Shown here: positions 1-8,080 of the stretch, piece by piece
Layout of the letters: every line of letters begins with the position of its first letter
How positions within the stretch are numbered: the first letter of the stretch is position 1
From: Minisyncoccota bacterium
Lineage (GTDB): Bacteria > Patescibacteriota > Minisyncoccia > Minisyncoccales > Minisyncoccaceae
Direction: 5' to 3'
DNA length: 42,451 nt
NCBI GenBank assembly: GCA_028716905.1
Contig: JAQUOX010000003.1
Span: 1 to 42,451, forward strand
Notes under the pieces: model-generated
Seen by the model: the letters and a program-made list of their open reading frames with translations, nothing else
Told to the model about the DNA's origin: nothing
The model's database searches: none
Program-made: the position numbers and the translations under genes

Positions 1-875
1 TCTTTGGCCATTATTTTTTTGACATCTTTGGGGTTGGCTGATTTCAAGGCGCTCCTTATCCCCGCCAAAGGAACACGGGTGCAGGATTCAAAGTATCCCG
101 CAATCAATTCGTCCCTCAGGGACATTATTTTGCCGAACATATCCTTGGGGTCGTCCGAGATGTTGATAACATTGCCCCAGGAAGTCGACATTTTCCTTCC
201 GTCCAAGCCGTAAATCATTTTTAAGGTCATAATGTCCTGGGGCTTCTGGTTGAATAATCTTTGCATCTCCCGGCCTGCCTTTAAATTGAAAAGTTGGTCG
301 AACCCGCCCACTTCCAGGTCGGCTTTTATAACCACCGAATCATAGCCCTGGAAAACCGGGTACAATAGCTCGTGGAGGCCGATTTCTTTGCCCTGCTCCC
401 ACCTTTCTTTGAAGTTCCTTCTCTGAATCATCTGCTGAGCGGTAAAATGCATGCAAATCTCAATCAATTCTTTTATCTTTAATTTATTCAGCCATTCGCT
501 GTTGTAGTATACGTCCGCTTTTTTCAAATCAAGAATCCTCCCGATCTGGGGAAGATAATCTTTCATGTTTTCTCTTATCTCTTGGGAGCTTAAGGGCCTT
601 CTCATGGCCGTCTTGTCGGAAGCATCTCCGACCATGGCCGTAAAGTCGCCGATAATCAAAATGATTTTGTGCCCCAAATCCTGAAAATCCCTCAGCTTCA
701 TCAGCTGGGTGGCTCGGCCCAAATGAATTTTCGGCCCGGTGGGGTCTATTCCGAATTTAATATTAAGCTTTTTGCCGGACAAAAGCTCGTGTTTTAAATG
801 CTTTTTGTCTATTATGTCTTCCGCTCCCCGGCTCAATATTTCTTCTATTTTTTGAGGATTGGTATTGATTTTCAT
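1..875 (-). CDS. tyrS: Tyrosyl-tRNA synthetase, 3' end outside the window
   Basis: Translating the minus strand from the ATG at 875 gives a class I aminoacyl-tRNA synthetase that charges tRNA-Tyr in the cytoplasm. An HIGH-type motif reads IHLGRA in the context FGIDPTGPKIHLGRATQLMK. The second signature KMSTS is intact, in LDGRKMSTSWGN. This order and the GDFTAMVGD segment fit bacterial TyrS of the longer type. About 291 codons are visible, and the C-terminal RNA-binding part lies beyond base 1. The start lies 5 bases after the stop of a short HEPN remnant and downstream of the nucleotidyltransferase gene, so it is probably transcribed with them. No Shine-Dalgarno is visible. Confidence 0.93.
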   Translation of the reverse strand, partial: MKINTNPQKIEEILSRGAEDIIDKKHLKHELLSGKKLNIKFGIDPTGPKIHLGRATQLMKLRDFQDLGHKIILIIGDFTAMVGDASDKTAMRRPLSSQEIRENMKDYLPQIGRILDLKKADVYYNSEWLNKLKIKELIEICMHFTAQQMIQRRNFKERWEQGKEIGLHELLYPVFQGYDSVVIKADLEVGGFDQLFNLKAGREMQRLFNQKPQDIMTLKMIYGLDGRKMSTSWGNVINISDDPKDMFGKIMSLRDELIAGYFESCTRVPLAGIRSALKSANPKDVKKIMAK

Positions 876-880
876 ATGTT

Positions 881-964
881 CTAAATTAATTTTCCTAAAT
901 ATTTATCTGCTTTTTCGTAATAGTTTCTTGTTTGCTTTTCGGAAAATTTAAAATCTTCAAACAT
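881..964 (-). pseudogene. Truncated HEPN-like remnant (27 codons)
   Basis: A 27-codon frame starts 3 bases after the stop of the HTH-nucleotidyltransferase gene and ends with TAG just before tyrS. Its sequence begins MFEDFKFSEKQTRNYY, which resembles the first helix of small HEPN proteins. HEPN proteins are the usual partners encoded directly downstream of MNT nucleotidyltransferases. A complete HEPN protein has well over 100 residues and an RxxxxxH motif, neither of which is present. I read it as what is left after deletion of the toxin partner, but it may be a genuine short peptide. The assignment rests on position and a short resemblance only. Confidence 0.4.
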
Positions 965-967
965 GAA

Positions 968-1531
968 TTAAATAATCTTAATTACCCCTTCTTTGAAAAT
1001 GTTTTTTAGGAAATCGTCCTTTCCGTCCTTCTTTTTTTTAAATTCCTCTGAAGAAAAATCAATAATGTTAATCTCTCTTTTCAGCCGGTCCTGTAACGGC
1101 AAAATCAGCTTTTTGGCCCTTAGGCCGTTATGGTCTCCTATTAATAATAAATCTATGTCGCTTTCGGCATCAAAAGATTTGCCCTTTTCAAGTCTGCTTT
1201 GGGCATAAGAGCCAAAAACATAAGCCGCCTCCAGCCCTTTCAGCCCAGACAAGGCCTCTTTTATTTTTTCGGGCAACCCGTATTTGCTTTCATAGATAGA
1301 TTTTAATTCTTTCAAAAGGGGGTATCCTTTATTAAGATAAAAGTACTTTTCCCGGCCCATCTTCTCTGAATTTAAAATTCCCTCTTTCTCCAGTTCTTTA
1401 AGTTTACGAAAAAGATTACCGGCGTCCTCATTCAAAATCTGGGCCAGCTCGTTAATATAATGTTTCCTGTCCTCGTTTAAAAAATAATAGCCCAGTATTT
1501 TTATCGCGGTTTTCGACTTAAGGCTTGTCAT
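968..1531 (-). CDS. HTH regulator fused to MNT-type nucleotidyltransferase
   Basis: 187 residues. Residues 1-70 form a winged-helix DNA-binding domain (KHYINELAQIL, LFRKLKELEKEGIL, then a KYFYLN wing). Residues 95-187 form a minimal nucleotidyltransferase with the GSYAQSR loop and the metal-binding pair in ESDIDLLLIG. Such proteins are antitoxin-like partners of HEPN proteins in MNT/HEPN modules: they can nucleotidylate the HEPN partner, and the HTH represses the operon. A near-consensus promoter overlapped by two copies of the palindrome TGTAA-N4-TTACA lies immediately upstream, which suggests autorepression (inference). The HEPN partner downstream is reduced to a remnant. The gene precedes tyrS on the same strand. 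Confidence 0.8.
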   Translation of the reverse strand: MTSLKSKTAIKILGYYFLNEDRKHYINELAQILNEDAGNLFRKLKELEKEGILNSEKMGREKYFYLNKGYPLLKELKSIYESKYGLPEKIKEALSGLKGLEAAYVFGSYAQSRLEKGKSFDAESDIDLLLIGDHNGLRAKKLILPLQDRLKREINIIDFSSEEFKKKKDGKDDFLKNIFKEGVIKII

Positions 1532-1535
1532 AATA

Positions 1536-1578
1536 GCTATTGTAAGTTCTTACAATAGCCATTGTAAATCATTACAAT
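1536..1578. promoter_or_regulatory. Two operator palindromes (TGTAA-N4-TTACA)
   Basis: Site 1 (1536-1559) has perfect 11-base arms, GCTATTGTAAG and its complement, separated by TT. Site 2 (1561-1578) has arms ATTGTAA and TTACAAT separated by 4 bases. Both share TGTAA-N4-TTACA with centres about 22 bases apart, two helical turns. One covers the -10 box and the other the start of transcription. The natural ligand is the winged-helix domain encoded directly downstream. That assignment is inference; the symmetry is seen directly. Confidence 0.7.
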
Positions 1579-1589
1579 AACCCTGTCAA
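1561..1589 (-). promoter_or_regulatory. Promoter of the HTH-nucleotidyltransferase gene
   Basis: Read on the minus strand, TTGACA (1589-1584) is followed after exactly 17 bases by TACAAT (1566-1561), close to the sigma-70 consensus. Transcription would start near 1554, about 23 bases before the ATG. The -10 element and most of the spacer lie inside the distal operator palindrome. Confidence 0.75.
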
Positions 1590-1626
1590 GCATTGCAAAA
1601 ACCGCAAAAAATGGTAGCATTGAAGC

Positions 1627-3516
1627 ATGAAAAAAAGAATAAAAAAACCTCTCTCCTCTCCCTTAAGAATACTTTCCACGATAGTCGTTTTTTCTTTATT
1701 GACCGGCTCGGCTTTGTTTTTGTATTTCATTAAAGATCTGCCCCGGCCGGAAGTTTTTACCGAAAGCGAGATAAGCCAGGTCACGAAAATTTACGACCGG
1801 AAGGGCGAAATCGTCCTATCCAGCGTCTATGGAGAAGAAAAAAGAACCTATGTCCCCTTGTCCGACGTCCCCGACCACCTGCAAAAAGCCGTAATCGCCA
1901 CCGAAGACGCCAATTTTTACAATCATTGGGGAGTAGACTTCGCCGGCGTTTTAAGGTCAATCAGAAACAATTTCGTCTCCAGGGGCCTTTACCAGGGAGG
2001 GTCAACCATCACCCAACAATTAATCCGCTCCACCTTTCTTACTTTGGAAAAATCCATTGAAAGAAAAATAAAAGAGCTTGTTCTTTCAATCGAGCTGGAC
2101 AGGCGATATTCCAAAGACCAAATCCTTGAGTGGTATTTCAATCAAGTTCCTTTCGGCGTTAACATCTACGGCGCCCAGGAGGCCGCTTTGACTTACTTTC
2201 AAAAACCGGTTAAAGAAGTTTCCTTGGCCGAGGCCGCTCTTTTGGCCGCCACTATCCAAGCCCCCAGTTATTACTCTCCTTATGGAAGTCATCTTGAGAA
2301 TTTACTGGCCAGAAAAGATTATGTTTTGGAAAGAATGGAAGAAGAAGGATTTATCTCCCAAGAAGAAAAAGAGGGCGCCCAAAAAGAAGAACTAAAATTC
2401 AACAAGCTTCCCAAAACCCAGGCTGTTCATTTTGTTGAGTTTGTGAAACAGCAATTGGAAGATATCTACGGCTCTGATTTTTTGGAAATAAAAGGGCTTA
2501 AGATATATACCACTCTTGACTGGGAATTGCAGCAATTCGCGGAGACAACCCTTAAAGAACAGGTTGCTTCAAATAGGATTAATTTTAACGCCTACAATTC
2601 CGCCTTGGTGGCCATTGACCCCAAGACAGGAGAAATATTGGCCATGATCGGTTCGGCCGATCCCTGGGACGACTCTTTGCCCGAGGGATGCGACCCGACA
2701 ACGAACTGCAAATTCGTCCCCAGTTATAACGTGGCCGTCCAAGGAGAAAGGATGCCCGGCTCTTCTTTTAAGCCCTTTATTTACGCCGAAGCGTTTAAAA
2801 AAGGATATAACGACTTAACCGTGGTTGTCGATGAATTGACGAACTTCGGCACGCCCGATGATTCTTATATTCCTCATAATTACGACGGCTTTTTCCGCGG
2901 GCCCGTAACTTTAAGAAGCGCCCTGGCCCAATCCTTAAACATTCCCTCGGTAAAAGTTTTAAGGGATTTGGCCGGCCTGGAAGACAGTATCGCTCTGGCT
3001 AAAAGAATGGGCATTACCACCCTGGACAGAGGGCTGAGCTTTTACGGCTTGTCCTTGGTTTTGGGCGGCGGGGACGTAAAACTATTGGATATGGTTTCCG
3101 CCTACAGCGTTTTCGCCAACGGCGGCTACAGGATAGAACCGTCGCCGATATTAAGGATAGAAGACAGCCAGGGGAATATAATTTATGAGAATAAAAAAAC
3201 CCCGAGAAAAGTCCTGGAGAAAAACGTTTGCGACTTGATAACGGACATCCTTTCCGACAATGCCGCCCGGGCGCCCATTTTCGGATGGAATTCCAATTTA
3301 AGGTTCGACAACCCGAAAGTGGCGGCGAAAACAGGAACCACCAACGACAATATCGACGGCTGGACGCTGGGATACACGCCCGATGTCTGCGTCGGGGTTT
3401 GGAGCGGGAACAACGACAATACGTCCATGACCGGAGCGGTCGGCGAATCTTCAGCCGGACCAATCTGGAGAAAGGTTATGGAAAAAGCTATTGAGATATA
3501 TTCGTCGAGCGATTAG
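1627..3516 (+). CDS. Class A penicillin-binding protein (PBP1A type)
   Basis: 629 residues; builds and cross-links peptidoglycan outside the membrane. A single N-terminal membrane anchor (about residues 14-35) is followed by a GT51 glycosyltransferase domain with EDANFYNHWG (catalytic Glu93), GGSTITQQL (124-132) and RRYSKDQILEWYFN. The transpeptidase domain has all three active-site motifs: SSFK (Ser379, Lys382), SLN (436-438) and KTGT (568-571). Length and order are normal for the family, so this cell makes its own cross-linked wall. TTGCAA (1593-1598) and TAGCAT (1615-1620), 16 bases apart, could be its promoter; the mRNA would then begin at or next to the ATG. The 3' end overlaps dnaN tail to tail by 4 bases. 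Confidence 0.93.
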   Translation: MKKRIKKPLSSPLRILSTIVVFSLLTGSALFLYFIKDLPRPEVFTESEISQVTKIYDRKGEIVLSSVYGEEKRTYVPLSDVPDHLQKAVIATEDANFYNHWGVDFAGVLRSIRNNFVSRGLYQGGSTITQQLIRSTFLTLEKSIERKIKELVLSIELDRRYSKDQILEWYFNQVPFGVNIYGAQEAALTYFQKPVKEVSLAEAALLAATIQAPSYYSPYGSHLENLLARKDYVLERMEEEGFISQEEKEGAQKEELKFNKLPKTQAVHFVEFVKQQLEDIYGSDFLEIKGLKIYTTLDWELQQFAETTLKEQVASNRINFNAYNSALVAIDPKTGEILAMIGSADPWDDSLPEGCDPTTNCKFVPSYNVAVQGERMPGSSFKPFIYAEAFKKGYNDLTVVVDELTNFGTPDDSYIPHNYDGFFRGPVTLRSALAQSLNIPSVKVLRDLAGLEDSIALAKRMGITTLDRGLSFYGLSLVLGGGDVKLLDMVSAYSVFANGGYRIEPSPILRIEDSQGNIIYENKKTPRKVLEKNVCDLITDILSDNAARAPIFGWNSNLRFDNPKVAAKTGTTNDNIDGWTLGYTPDVCVGVWSGNNDNTSMTGAVGESSAGPIWRKVMEKAIEIYSSSD

Positions 3517-4652
3517 AGCTTGATGGGCATCACCACGTACAAATAACTCGCGTCCCCCACCGGCCTTATCACCGCCGGACCATCATCGCCCTGAAACTCA
3601 AACATGATTTCCGAGCTCTTGATGGTGGTCAGCCCGTCAATCAGGAATTTCCAATTAAAGGAAACCTTCAGCGAGCTTCCTTCTATCTTGGCGGGGATGT
3701 TTAAGTTGGCCTCGCCGACATCCGCGTCCTGACTGAAGATTTCCACCTCTTTTTCTTTGGCTGTTATTTTCAAAACCACCTCGTTGGTTCTGCCGCCGAA
3801 AATGCCGGCTGTTTTTATCTGCTTCAAAAATTCTTCTTTATTCACCGTAATTTTGGTCTTGCCTTCTTTGGGAATGATTTCCTGATAAGAGGGGTATTCT
3901 CCCTCGATTTGCCTGGAAATCAAATTTATTTCCGGATGATTAACCGTCGTTAAAAATGTTTCAAACAAGACCTGGGATTCCGACAAATAAATCCTTAAAA
4001 CTTTTTCCTCGTCGCTGATTATATTAATAAGTTCCTTGGCCGCTCTCTGGGGAAGAATAAAACTAGCCCCCTCTTTAAACATGTTTTTGTATCCCTGCTT
4101 ATTGGAAAAAACCATCACTTTCTCCGACAACCTGAAGCTGTCCGTGGCCACCAGCTTAACCACGTCTTTTTCAAACAAGAAATACACGCCCGATATTTCC
4201 GGTTTTATCTGGGATAAGCTGACCATGTCGGCCACGCCCGCCAGTCCTTCTTTTATCTTTCTTGCGTCAACCTCAATAAAAACATCCTTGGAAAAAGTAG
4301 GAATAATGGGAAATTCGTCGGCAGTAAACCCCTTAATTTGGGTCTTGTAATTTTTCCCCTCCAGCACCAGGGTATTTCCTTTTTCCTTGATATTCACCTT
4401 TTCGTCGGACAAAGACCCGGTTATTTGGCCAAGGAGCTTGGCCGGGACCGCGATTTTTCCCTCTTTCTCCGTTTTACACATTCCCCACCACTGAACGCCC
4501 AATTCCAGGTCGGTGGCCGATATTTTCAAAAAATTGGGCAGGACCTCGATTAAAACGTTGTCCAAAATCGGCAGGGTCAGGTTTTTTCCCGTCACCCTTT
4601 CTGTAACACTTACTCCTTTTTTTAGTTCTTTGGTTAAGATTGTTAAATTCAT
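3513..4652 (-). CDS. dnaN: DNA polymerase III beta sliding clamp
   Basis: 379 residues, a full-length ring-shaped processivity clamp. The start MNLTILTKELKKGVSV, the mid-section DSFRLSEK and the C-terminal end YLYVVMPIKL are typical of DnaN; the last segment closes the peptide-binding pocket used by polymerase and other clamp partners. Three repeats of the clamp fold fit the length. It lies downstream of dnaA on the same strand after a 225-base AT-rich spacer, the usual dnaA-dnaN order at a bacterial origin. A TATAAT box at 4662-4657 lies only 4 bases from the start codon, so a dedicated promoter would give an mRNA with essentially no leader (uncertain). The 3' end overlaps the penicillin-binding protein gene by 4 bases. 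Confidence 0.95.
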   Translation of the reverse strand: MNLTILTKELKKGVSVTERVTGKNLTLPILDNVLIEVLPNFLKISATDLELGVQWWGMCKTEKEGKIAVPAKLLGQITGSLSDEKVNIKEKGNTLVLEGKNYKTQIKGFTADEFPIIPTFSKDVFIEVDARKIKEGLAGVADMVSLSQIKPEISGVYFLFEKDVVKLVATDSFRLSEKVMVFSNKQGYKNMFKEGASFILPQRAAKELINIISDEEKVLRIYLSESQVLFETFLTTVNHPEINLISRQIEGEYPSYQEIIPKEGKTKITVNKEEFLKQIKTAGIFGGRTNEVVLKITAKEKEVEIFSQDADVGEANLNIPAKIEGSSLKVSFNWKFLIDGLTTIKSSEIMFEFQGDDGPAVIRPVGDASYLYVVMPIKL

Positions 4653-4877
4653 AATTATTATATTAATTTTATATTCTTATTTAAAACTTATTTATTATTG
4701 ATTTTTGTTTTTTGGTGGATAAATTGTTTTTTCTCAATCTTTAAAACGAATTTTCGTCTGATTTTTTCGGGAAGAGTTGTGGAAAAAAAGGGGTTTTCAT
4801 AAGGAATTTTTCGGTTGTTTTTTTGGGGTGAATTTATTTAATGTTTTTTCCTTCTTCTTTCCCCGGCTTATTAACAG
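4653..4877. other. oriC: AT-rich dnaA-dnaN spacer, possible part of the origin
   Basis: 225 bases, strongly T-rich on the plus strand, with no open frame worth calling. Two DnaA-box-like nonamers are present: TTTTCCACA on minus (4786-4778; one mismatch to TTATCCACA) and TTATTAACA on plus (4868-4876). The same TTATTAACA recurs inverted on the other side of dnaA at 6358-6350. Bacterial origins often occupy one or both dnaA flanks. There is no clear dense box cluster here, so this is a candidate only. Confidence 0.4.
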
Positions 4878-6239
4878 TTAATTACTATACACTCTTTGTA
4901 AAATCAGGTCTATCTCCTGGTGTGTTTTTTCGTCTTCTTCCGCCCTTTTTTCGATTAATTGACAGGCGTGGATAACGGTGGTGTGGTCTTTGCCGCCGAA
5001 CTTTCTCCCTATCTCGGAGTAAGAAAGCTTTAATTCTTTTTTAAGGAGGAACATGGCAACCTGGCGGGGTCGGGAAAACTCTTTTTTTCTGGAAACGAAA
5101 AACATGTTTCCATTGGGGATGTCGTAAAACTCGGTAACGGACTGGATTATCTTTTTGGGGTTGGTTATTCTGGAAGGAGAAACGATGATGGTTTTTAACA
5201 GTTTTTTCGCATCTTCCAGCGTCGGGCTTTTATTGTTCGCCTTCTTGAAGATTATTAATCGGTTCAGGGCGCTTTCCAATTCTCTGATGTTCCTTTGAAT
5301 ATTATTGGCGATAAAATCAATAATATCTTTCGGCAGGTCAACGTTTTTCTCCTCAACTTTTTGTTTTAAAATAGCCACTCTTGTTTCAAAGTCGGGGGAA
5401 GAAATGTCGGCGATCATTCCTCCTTTGAATCGCGACTTCAATCTTTCCGTGATGGCCGGAATGGTGCTGGGATGCCTGTCCGAGGACAGGATGATCTGTT
5501 TGTTCTTCTGGTACAAAGAATTAAAGGTGTGAAAAAATTCTTCCTGGGTTTTGTCCTTGCCGGCGATAAACTGGATGTCGTCTACGATTAAAACGTCCAG
5601 CTCCCTTAAATTCTTTTTTAACTCCTCGACGCTGTGGTTTTTAATGGAATTTATAATAATGGAAATCAGTTTTTCGGCCGGAAGATATTTCACTCTTTTT
5701 TCTGGCGCGTCTTCTTTTATCTTGTTGCCGATGGCCTGGACCAGATGGGTCTTGCCCAATCCTACTCCCCCGTACACGAACAGAGGGTTGTAGTTTTTGC
5801 CCGGCTCTTCCACCACGGCCATAGCCGCGGCGAAAGCCATTTCATTAAATGGGCCGACAATAAAATTTTCGAAAATATAGCGGGGGTTCAAATTGGTTTC
5901 CTTGTTAACCTCCAGCTCTTTAAAGCCCAGCTGCTCGGCCAAAATATCTTCCCGGTCGGCGGATTTCTTGCCTCCGGCCACCTTTTTTGTTTTTCTGGGG
6001 TCAACGACAAAGGAAATGTTTTTGACGTTCTCGTCTACTGAATGAAGAGTTTTTAAAATATCTTTTCCGTATTTTTGTTCCAGCCATTCCTTGGAAAAAG
6101 AGTTGGAAACGGAAATGATGGCCGTATCGTTTTCCAAAGACAAGATTTTGGTGTTGGCAAACCAGGTGGCGAAATTAGCCGGAGAAATGTTTAATTGTAT
6201 TTGAGCCAGTACGGACTGCCAAAGGTTTTCTAAATCCAT
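4878..6239 (-). CDS. dnaA: Chromosomal replication initiator DnaA
   Basis: 453 residues; binds DnaA boxes at the origin and melts it in the ATP form. Domain I begins LENLWQSVLAQIQLNISP. The AAA+ domain has Walker A GGVGLGKT (157-164) and Walker B VLIVDD (216-221). Domain IV carries the DnaA signature GGKDHTTVIHAC (415-426), which contacts the box. All parts are present at normal length. It faces away from rpmH with a 194-base spacer between them. On minus, a TATAAT (6257-6252) lies 12 bases before the ATG. The best -35 match, TTGACT (6285-6280), is 22 bases away, which is too far, so the promoter is uncertain. Confidence 0.97.
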   Translation of the reverse strand: MDLENLWQSVLAQIQLNISPANFATWFANTKILSLENDTAIISVSNSFSKEWLEQKYGKDILKTLHSVDENVKNISFVVDPRKTKKVAGGKKSADREDILAEQLGFKELEVNKETNLNPRYIFENFIVGPFNEMAFAAAMAVVEEPGKNYNPLFVYGGVGLGKTHLVQAIGNKIKEDAPEKRVKYLPAEKLISIIINSIKNHSVEELKKNLRELDVLIVDDIQFIAGKDKTQEEFFHTFNSLYQKNKQIILSSDRHPSTIPAITERLKSRFKGGMIADISSPDFETRVAILKQKVEEKNVDLPKDIIDFIANNIQRNIRELESALNRLIIFKKANNKSPTLEDAKKLLKTIIVSPSRITNPKKIIQSVTEFYDIPNGNMFFVSRKKEFSRPRQVAMFLLKKELKLSYSEIGRKFGGKDHTTVIHACQLIEKRAEEDEKTHQEIDLILQRVYSN

Positions 6240-6433
6240 AATCGTATTTTTATTATACCTGATTTATTATATTAGATAAAGTCAAGAAAGGCAAAAACCG
6301 TTGAAGAATAAGGGCTTTTAAGGGGGGTGTGAAAAACGGGTGGACAAAGTGTTAATAAGGCGGAACCGCTTATTTTATTGACCCCGGGCTTTTTTTCTGT
6401 TATATTTAAAACATTAAATTAAAGTTTTGAATT
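6240..6433. other. oriC: dnaA-rpmH divergent spacer, candidate replication origin
   Basis: 194 bases between the divergent dnaA and rpmH genes. It contains an AT-rich half (6240-6290) and DnaA-box-like words: TTATTAACA on minus (6358-6350) and TTTTTCACA on minus (6336-6328). It also holds an imperfect inverted repeat around GCGGAACCGC (6360-6370) and the rpmH promoter. Replication-associated genes run leftward and ribosome/membrane genes rightward from here, as at many bacterial origins. No box matches the consensus perfectly, so the exact origin is not proven. Confidence 0.5.
6378..6406 (+). promoter_or_regulatory. Promoter of rpmH-rnpA-yidC-khpB
   Basis: TTGACC (6378-6383), a 17-base spacer and TATATT (6401-6406). 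Start of transcription is expected near 6413, about 20 bases before the rpmH ATG. It drives the four tightly packed genes that follow. Confidence 0.7.
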
Positions 6434-6571
6434 ATGAGAGTTACAACCTACAGGCCGAAAAAGAAGAAAAGAAAAAGAACCCACGGCTTTATTAAGCGCT
6501 CAAAAACCGCTAGCGGAAGGAAGATTTTAAAAAAGAGAAGAACTAAGAAAAGAGCAAGGCTTTCGGTTTAA
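6434..6571 (+). CDS. rpmH: Ribosomal protein bL34
   Basis: A 45-residue, very basic protein ([20 protein letters not shown], then [16 protein letters not shown]). It shows the bL34 pattern of TYRP, a basic run, HGF and T/S-x-x-GR. bL34 is a small component of the large ribosomal subunit. The first residues deviate slightly from the usual MKRTYQP. It is the first gene after the 6378 promoter and is followed 6 bases later by rnpA, the near-universal bacterial order beside dnaA. No Shine-Dalgarno precedes the ATG. Confidence 0.95.
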   Translation: MRVTTYRPKKKKRKRTHGFIKRSKTASGRKILKKRRTKKRARLSV

Positions 6572-6577
6572 TTTATA

Positions 6578-6916
6578 ATGTTGCCTAAAATAAACAGGCT
6601 GAGAAAAAAAAAGGACCTTGGAAGGGTTTTCAAAAAAGGAAAAAATGTGCGAAGTCCGGTTCTTTATTTCAAGATCCTGAAAACCAAAGAGCCGTCGTCA
6701 AGGATAGGATTTATCGTCAGCAAGAAAATTTCTTTGAAGGCCGTGGAAAGGAACAAGATAAGGAGAAGGTTAAGAGAGTCCGTCAGAGCGGCGTTGAGCA
6801 CGCTGAAAGAGAGCTGGGACATAGTCATTATCGCCTCGCCGCGGATTAAAAAAAGCAGCTTTGAGGAAATCAGAAAAGAAACAGAAGAGACTTTTAAAAA
6901 TATAAACAATGTTTGA
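6578..6916 (+). CDS. rnpA: Ribonuclease P protein component
   Basis: 112 residues; the protein cofactor that helps the RNase P RNA bind pre-tRNA and remove 5' leaders. The signature helix reads ERNKIRRRLRESVR, the RNR motif, preceded by RIGFIVSKKIS, which corresponds to the GxxVsKK strand. The start LPKINRLRKKKDLGRVFKKG is standard. It lies 6 bases after rpmH and overlaps yidC by 8 bases, so translation of the three is probably coupled. The tRNA genes in this window need RNase P for 5' maturation. Confidence 0.94.
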   Translation: MLPKINRLRKKKDLGRVFKKGKNVRSPVLYFKILKTKEPSSRIGFIVSKKISLKAVERNKIRRRLRESVRAALSTLKESWDIVIIASPRIKKSSFEEIRKETEETFKNINNV

Positions 6917-7610
6917 ATTTTTTTCAACAATTTTCAATACCGTACTTTACCAGCCCATACTGAATCTTTTGGTTTGGCTTTACGGCGTTATCGGCAATTT
7001 CGGCTGGGCCATAATCGCCTTGACCCTGATTGTCAAAATCATTTTGAATCCTTTGAACCAAAGGGCCTTGGAGTCGCAAAAGACGATGATGGAAATGCAA
7101 CCCCGGATAAAAGAACTGCAGAATAAATTCAAAAACAAGGAGCAACAGGGCCGGGAGCTGCTGAAGCTTTATCAGGAAACAAAGTTCAATCCTTTTTCCG
7201 GGATATTCCTCCTTTTCCTCCAATTGCCCGTTCTTTGGGCCCTTTTCAGGGTTTTTCAAAGCGGGTTGGATTTTGAGAAAACAAACGGGCTCCTCTACTC
7301 CTTTATTTCTTTGCCCCAGGCGATAAACCCGTATTTCTTGACGATTAATCTGGCCGAGCCGAGCATTTTTTTGGCCGGGATTACGGCTGTTGTCCAGTAT
7401 CTGCAGACGAAAACGGCGGCCCTTCCCCAGGCGGAAAGCAAGGACCAGGCGGAGAGAGTTTCCCAGATGGTTCAGAAGCAGACGATGCTTTTTATTCCGG
7501 CTTTTACGTTTTTCATTCTTTTTAAGCTGCCGGCGGCCATTGCTCTTTACTGGTCGCTGACCACGGTTTTAAATATTATTCAGCAAAGGAAAATATTTAA
7601 GAAAACATGA
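6909..7610 (+). CDS. yidC: YidC/Oxa1 membrane protein insertase, short form
   Basis: 233 residues. It inserts membrane proteins alone or with SecYEG. The core is visible: a first membrane helix followed by KIILNPLNQRALESQKTM, a basic amphipathic coiled stretch (MQPRIKELQNKFKNKEQQG), FNPFSGIFLLFLQLPVLWAL and a C-terminal hairpin ending LYWSLTTVLNIIQQ. The large periplasmic domain of Proteobacteria is absent, as in Gram-positive types, and there is no obvious lipoprotein signal. It overlaps rnpA by 8 bases and khpB by 4 bases. Confidence 0.93.
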   Translation: MFEFFSTIFNTVLYQPILNLLVWLYGVIGNFGWAIIALTLIVKIILNPLNQRALESQKTMMEMQPRIKELQNKFKNKEQQGRELLKLYQETKFNPFSGIFLLFLQLPVLWALFRVFQSGLDFEKTNGLLYSFISLPQAINPYFLTINLAEPSIFLAGITAVVQYLQTKTAALPQAESKDQAERVSQMVQKQTMLFIPAFTFFILFKLPAAIALYWSLTTVLNIIQQRKIFKKT

Positions 7611-8080
7611 ACGAAAAAGAATTATTGGAATCAATAGAGGAAATAGTTAGGGAATTTTTCGGCCGAGCCGGTTCGGAGGCGGAAGTTAAGAAGATATCCC
7701 TGGAAGAATCGGAGGGCCGGGAGGTTTTGATGTTGAATCTGAAAACCAAAGAAGCCAATATTTTTATCGGCAAACAGGGATTGGTTTTGTCGGACATCCA
7801 GCTCCTCTTGAGGAAAATGATCAAGAAAAAGACGGACAAGGATTTTTTCCTGAATCTGGACATAGACGACTACAAGAAATACAAAGAAGATTATTTAAGG
7901 GAAATGGCCCAGAGCGCCGCTGACGAAGCAATCGGCCAAAAAGAAAAAAAAGAGCTGCCCTTGGCCTCTGCTTTTGACAGAAGGATAGTTTATCTGGAGT
8001 TGTCAAAAAGAAACGACATTAAAGTGGAAAGCGTTGGAGAAGGCGAAGAAAGGAAAATAATCCTTACCCCTTTGGATTAA
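7607..8080 (+). CDS. khpB: KH-R3H RNA-binding protein (Jag/KhpB family)
   Basis: 157 residues. The KH domain carries the loop IGKQG (FIGKQGLVLSDIQLLLRKMI) and is followed by an R3H-like domain, PLASAFDRRIVYLELSKRND, ending VGEGEERKIIL. KhpB proteins bind many transcripts and act with the small KH protein KhpA in cell elongation and division. Two oddities are seen. The N-terminal Jag domain found in longer homologues is missing, and the His of the R-x3-H motif is Tyr (RRIVY), so single-strand nucleic-acid binding by this domain may be weaker. It overlaps yidC by 4 bases and ends 4 bases into the oppositely oriented VirB4 gene. Confidence 0.85.
   Translation: MNEKELLESIEEIVREFFGRAGSEAEVKKISLEESEGREVLMLNLKTKEANIFIGKQGLVLSDIQLLLRKMIKKKTDKDFFLNLDIDDYKKYKEDYLREMAQSAADEAIGQKEKKELPLASAFDRRIVYLELSKRNDIKVESVGEGEERKIILTPLD

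Noticed and set aside
3014-3463. 149-codon frame on minus within the penicillin-binding protein gene
   Set aside because: Its translation is Arg/Cys/Ser-rich and lacks any family resemblance, while the plus frame has intact catalytic motifs.
6360-6376. GCGGAACCGC inverted repeat as a terminator
   Set aside because: The loop would be only about two bases, there is no proper T-run directly after the stem, and it lies upstream of both divergent genes; an origin-related structure is more likely.
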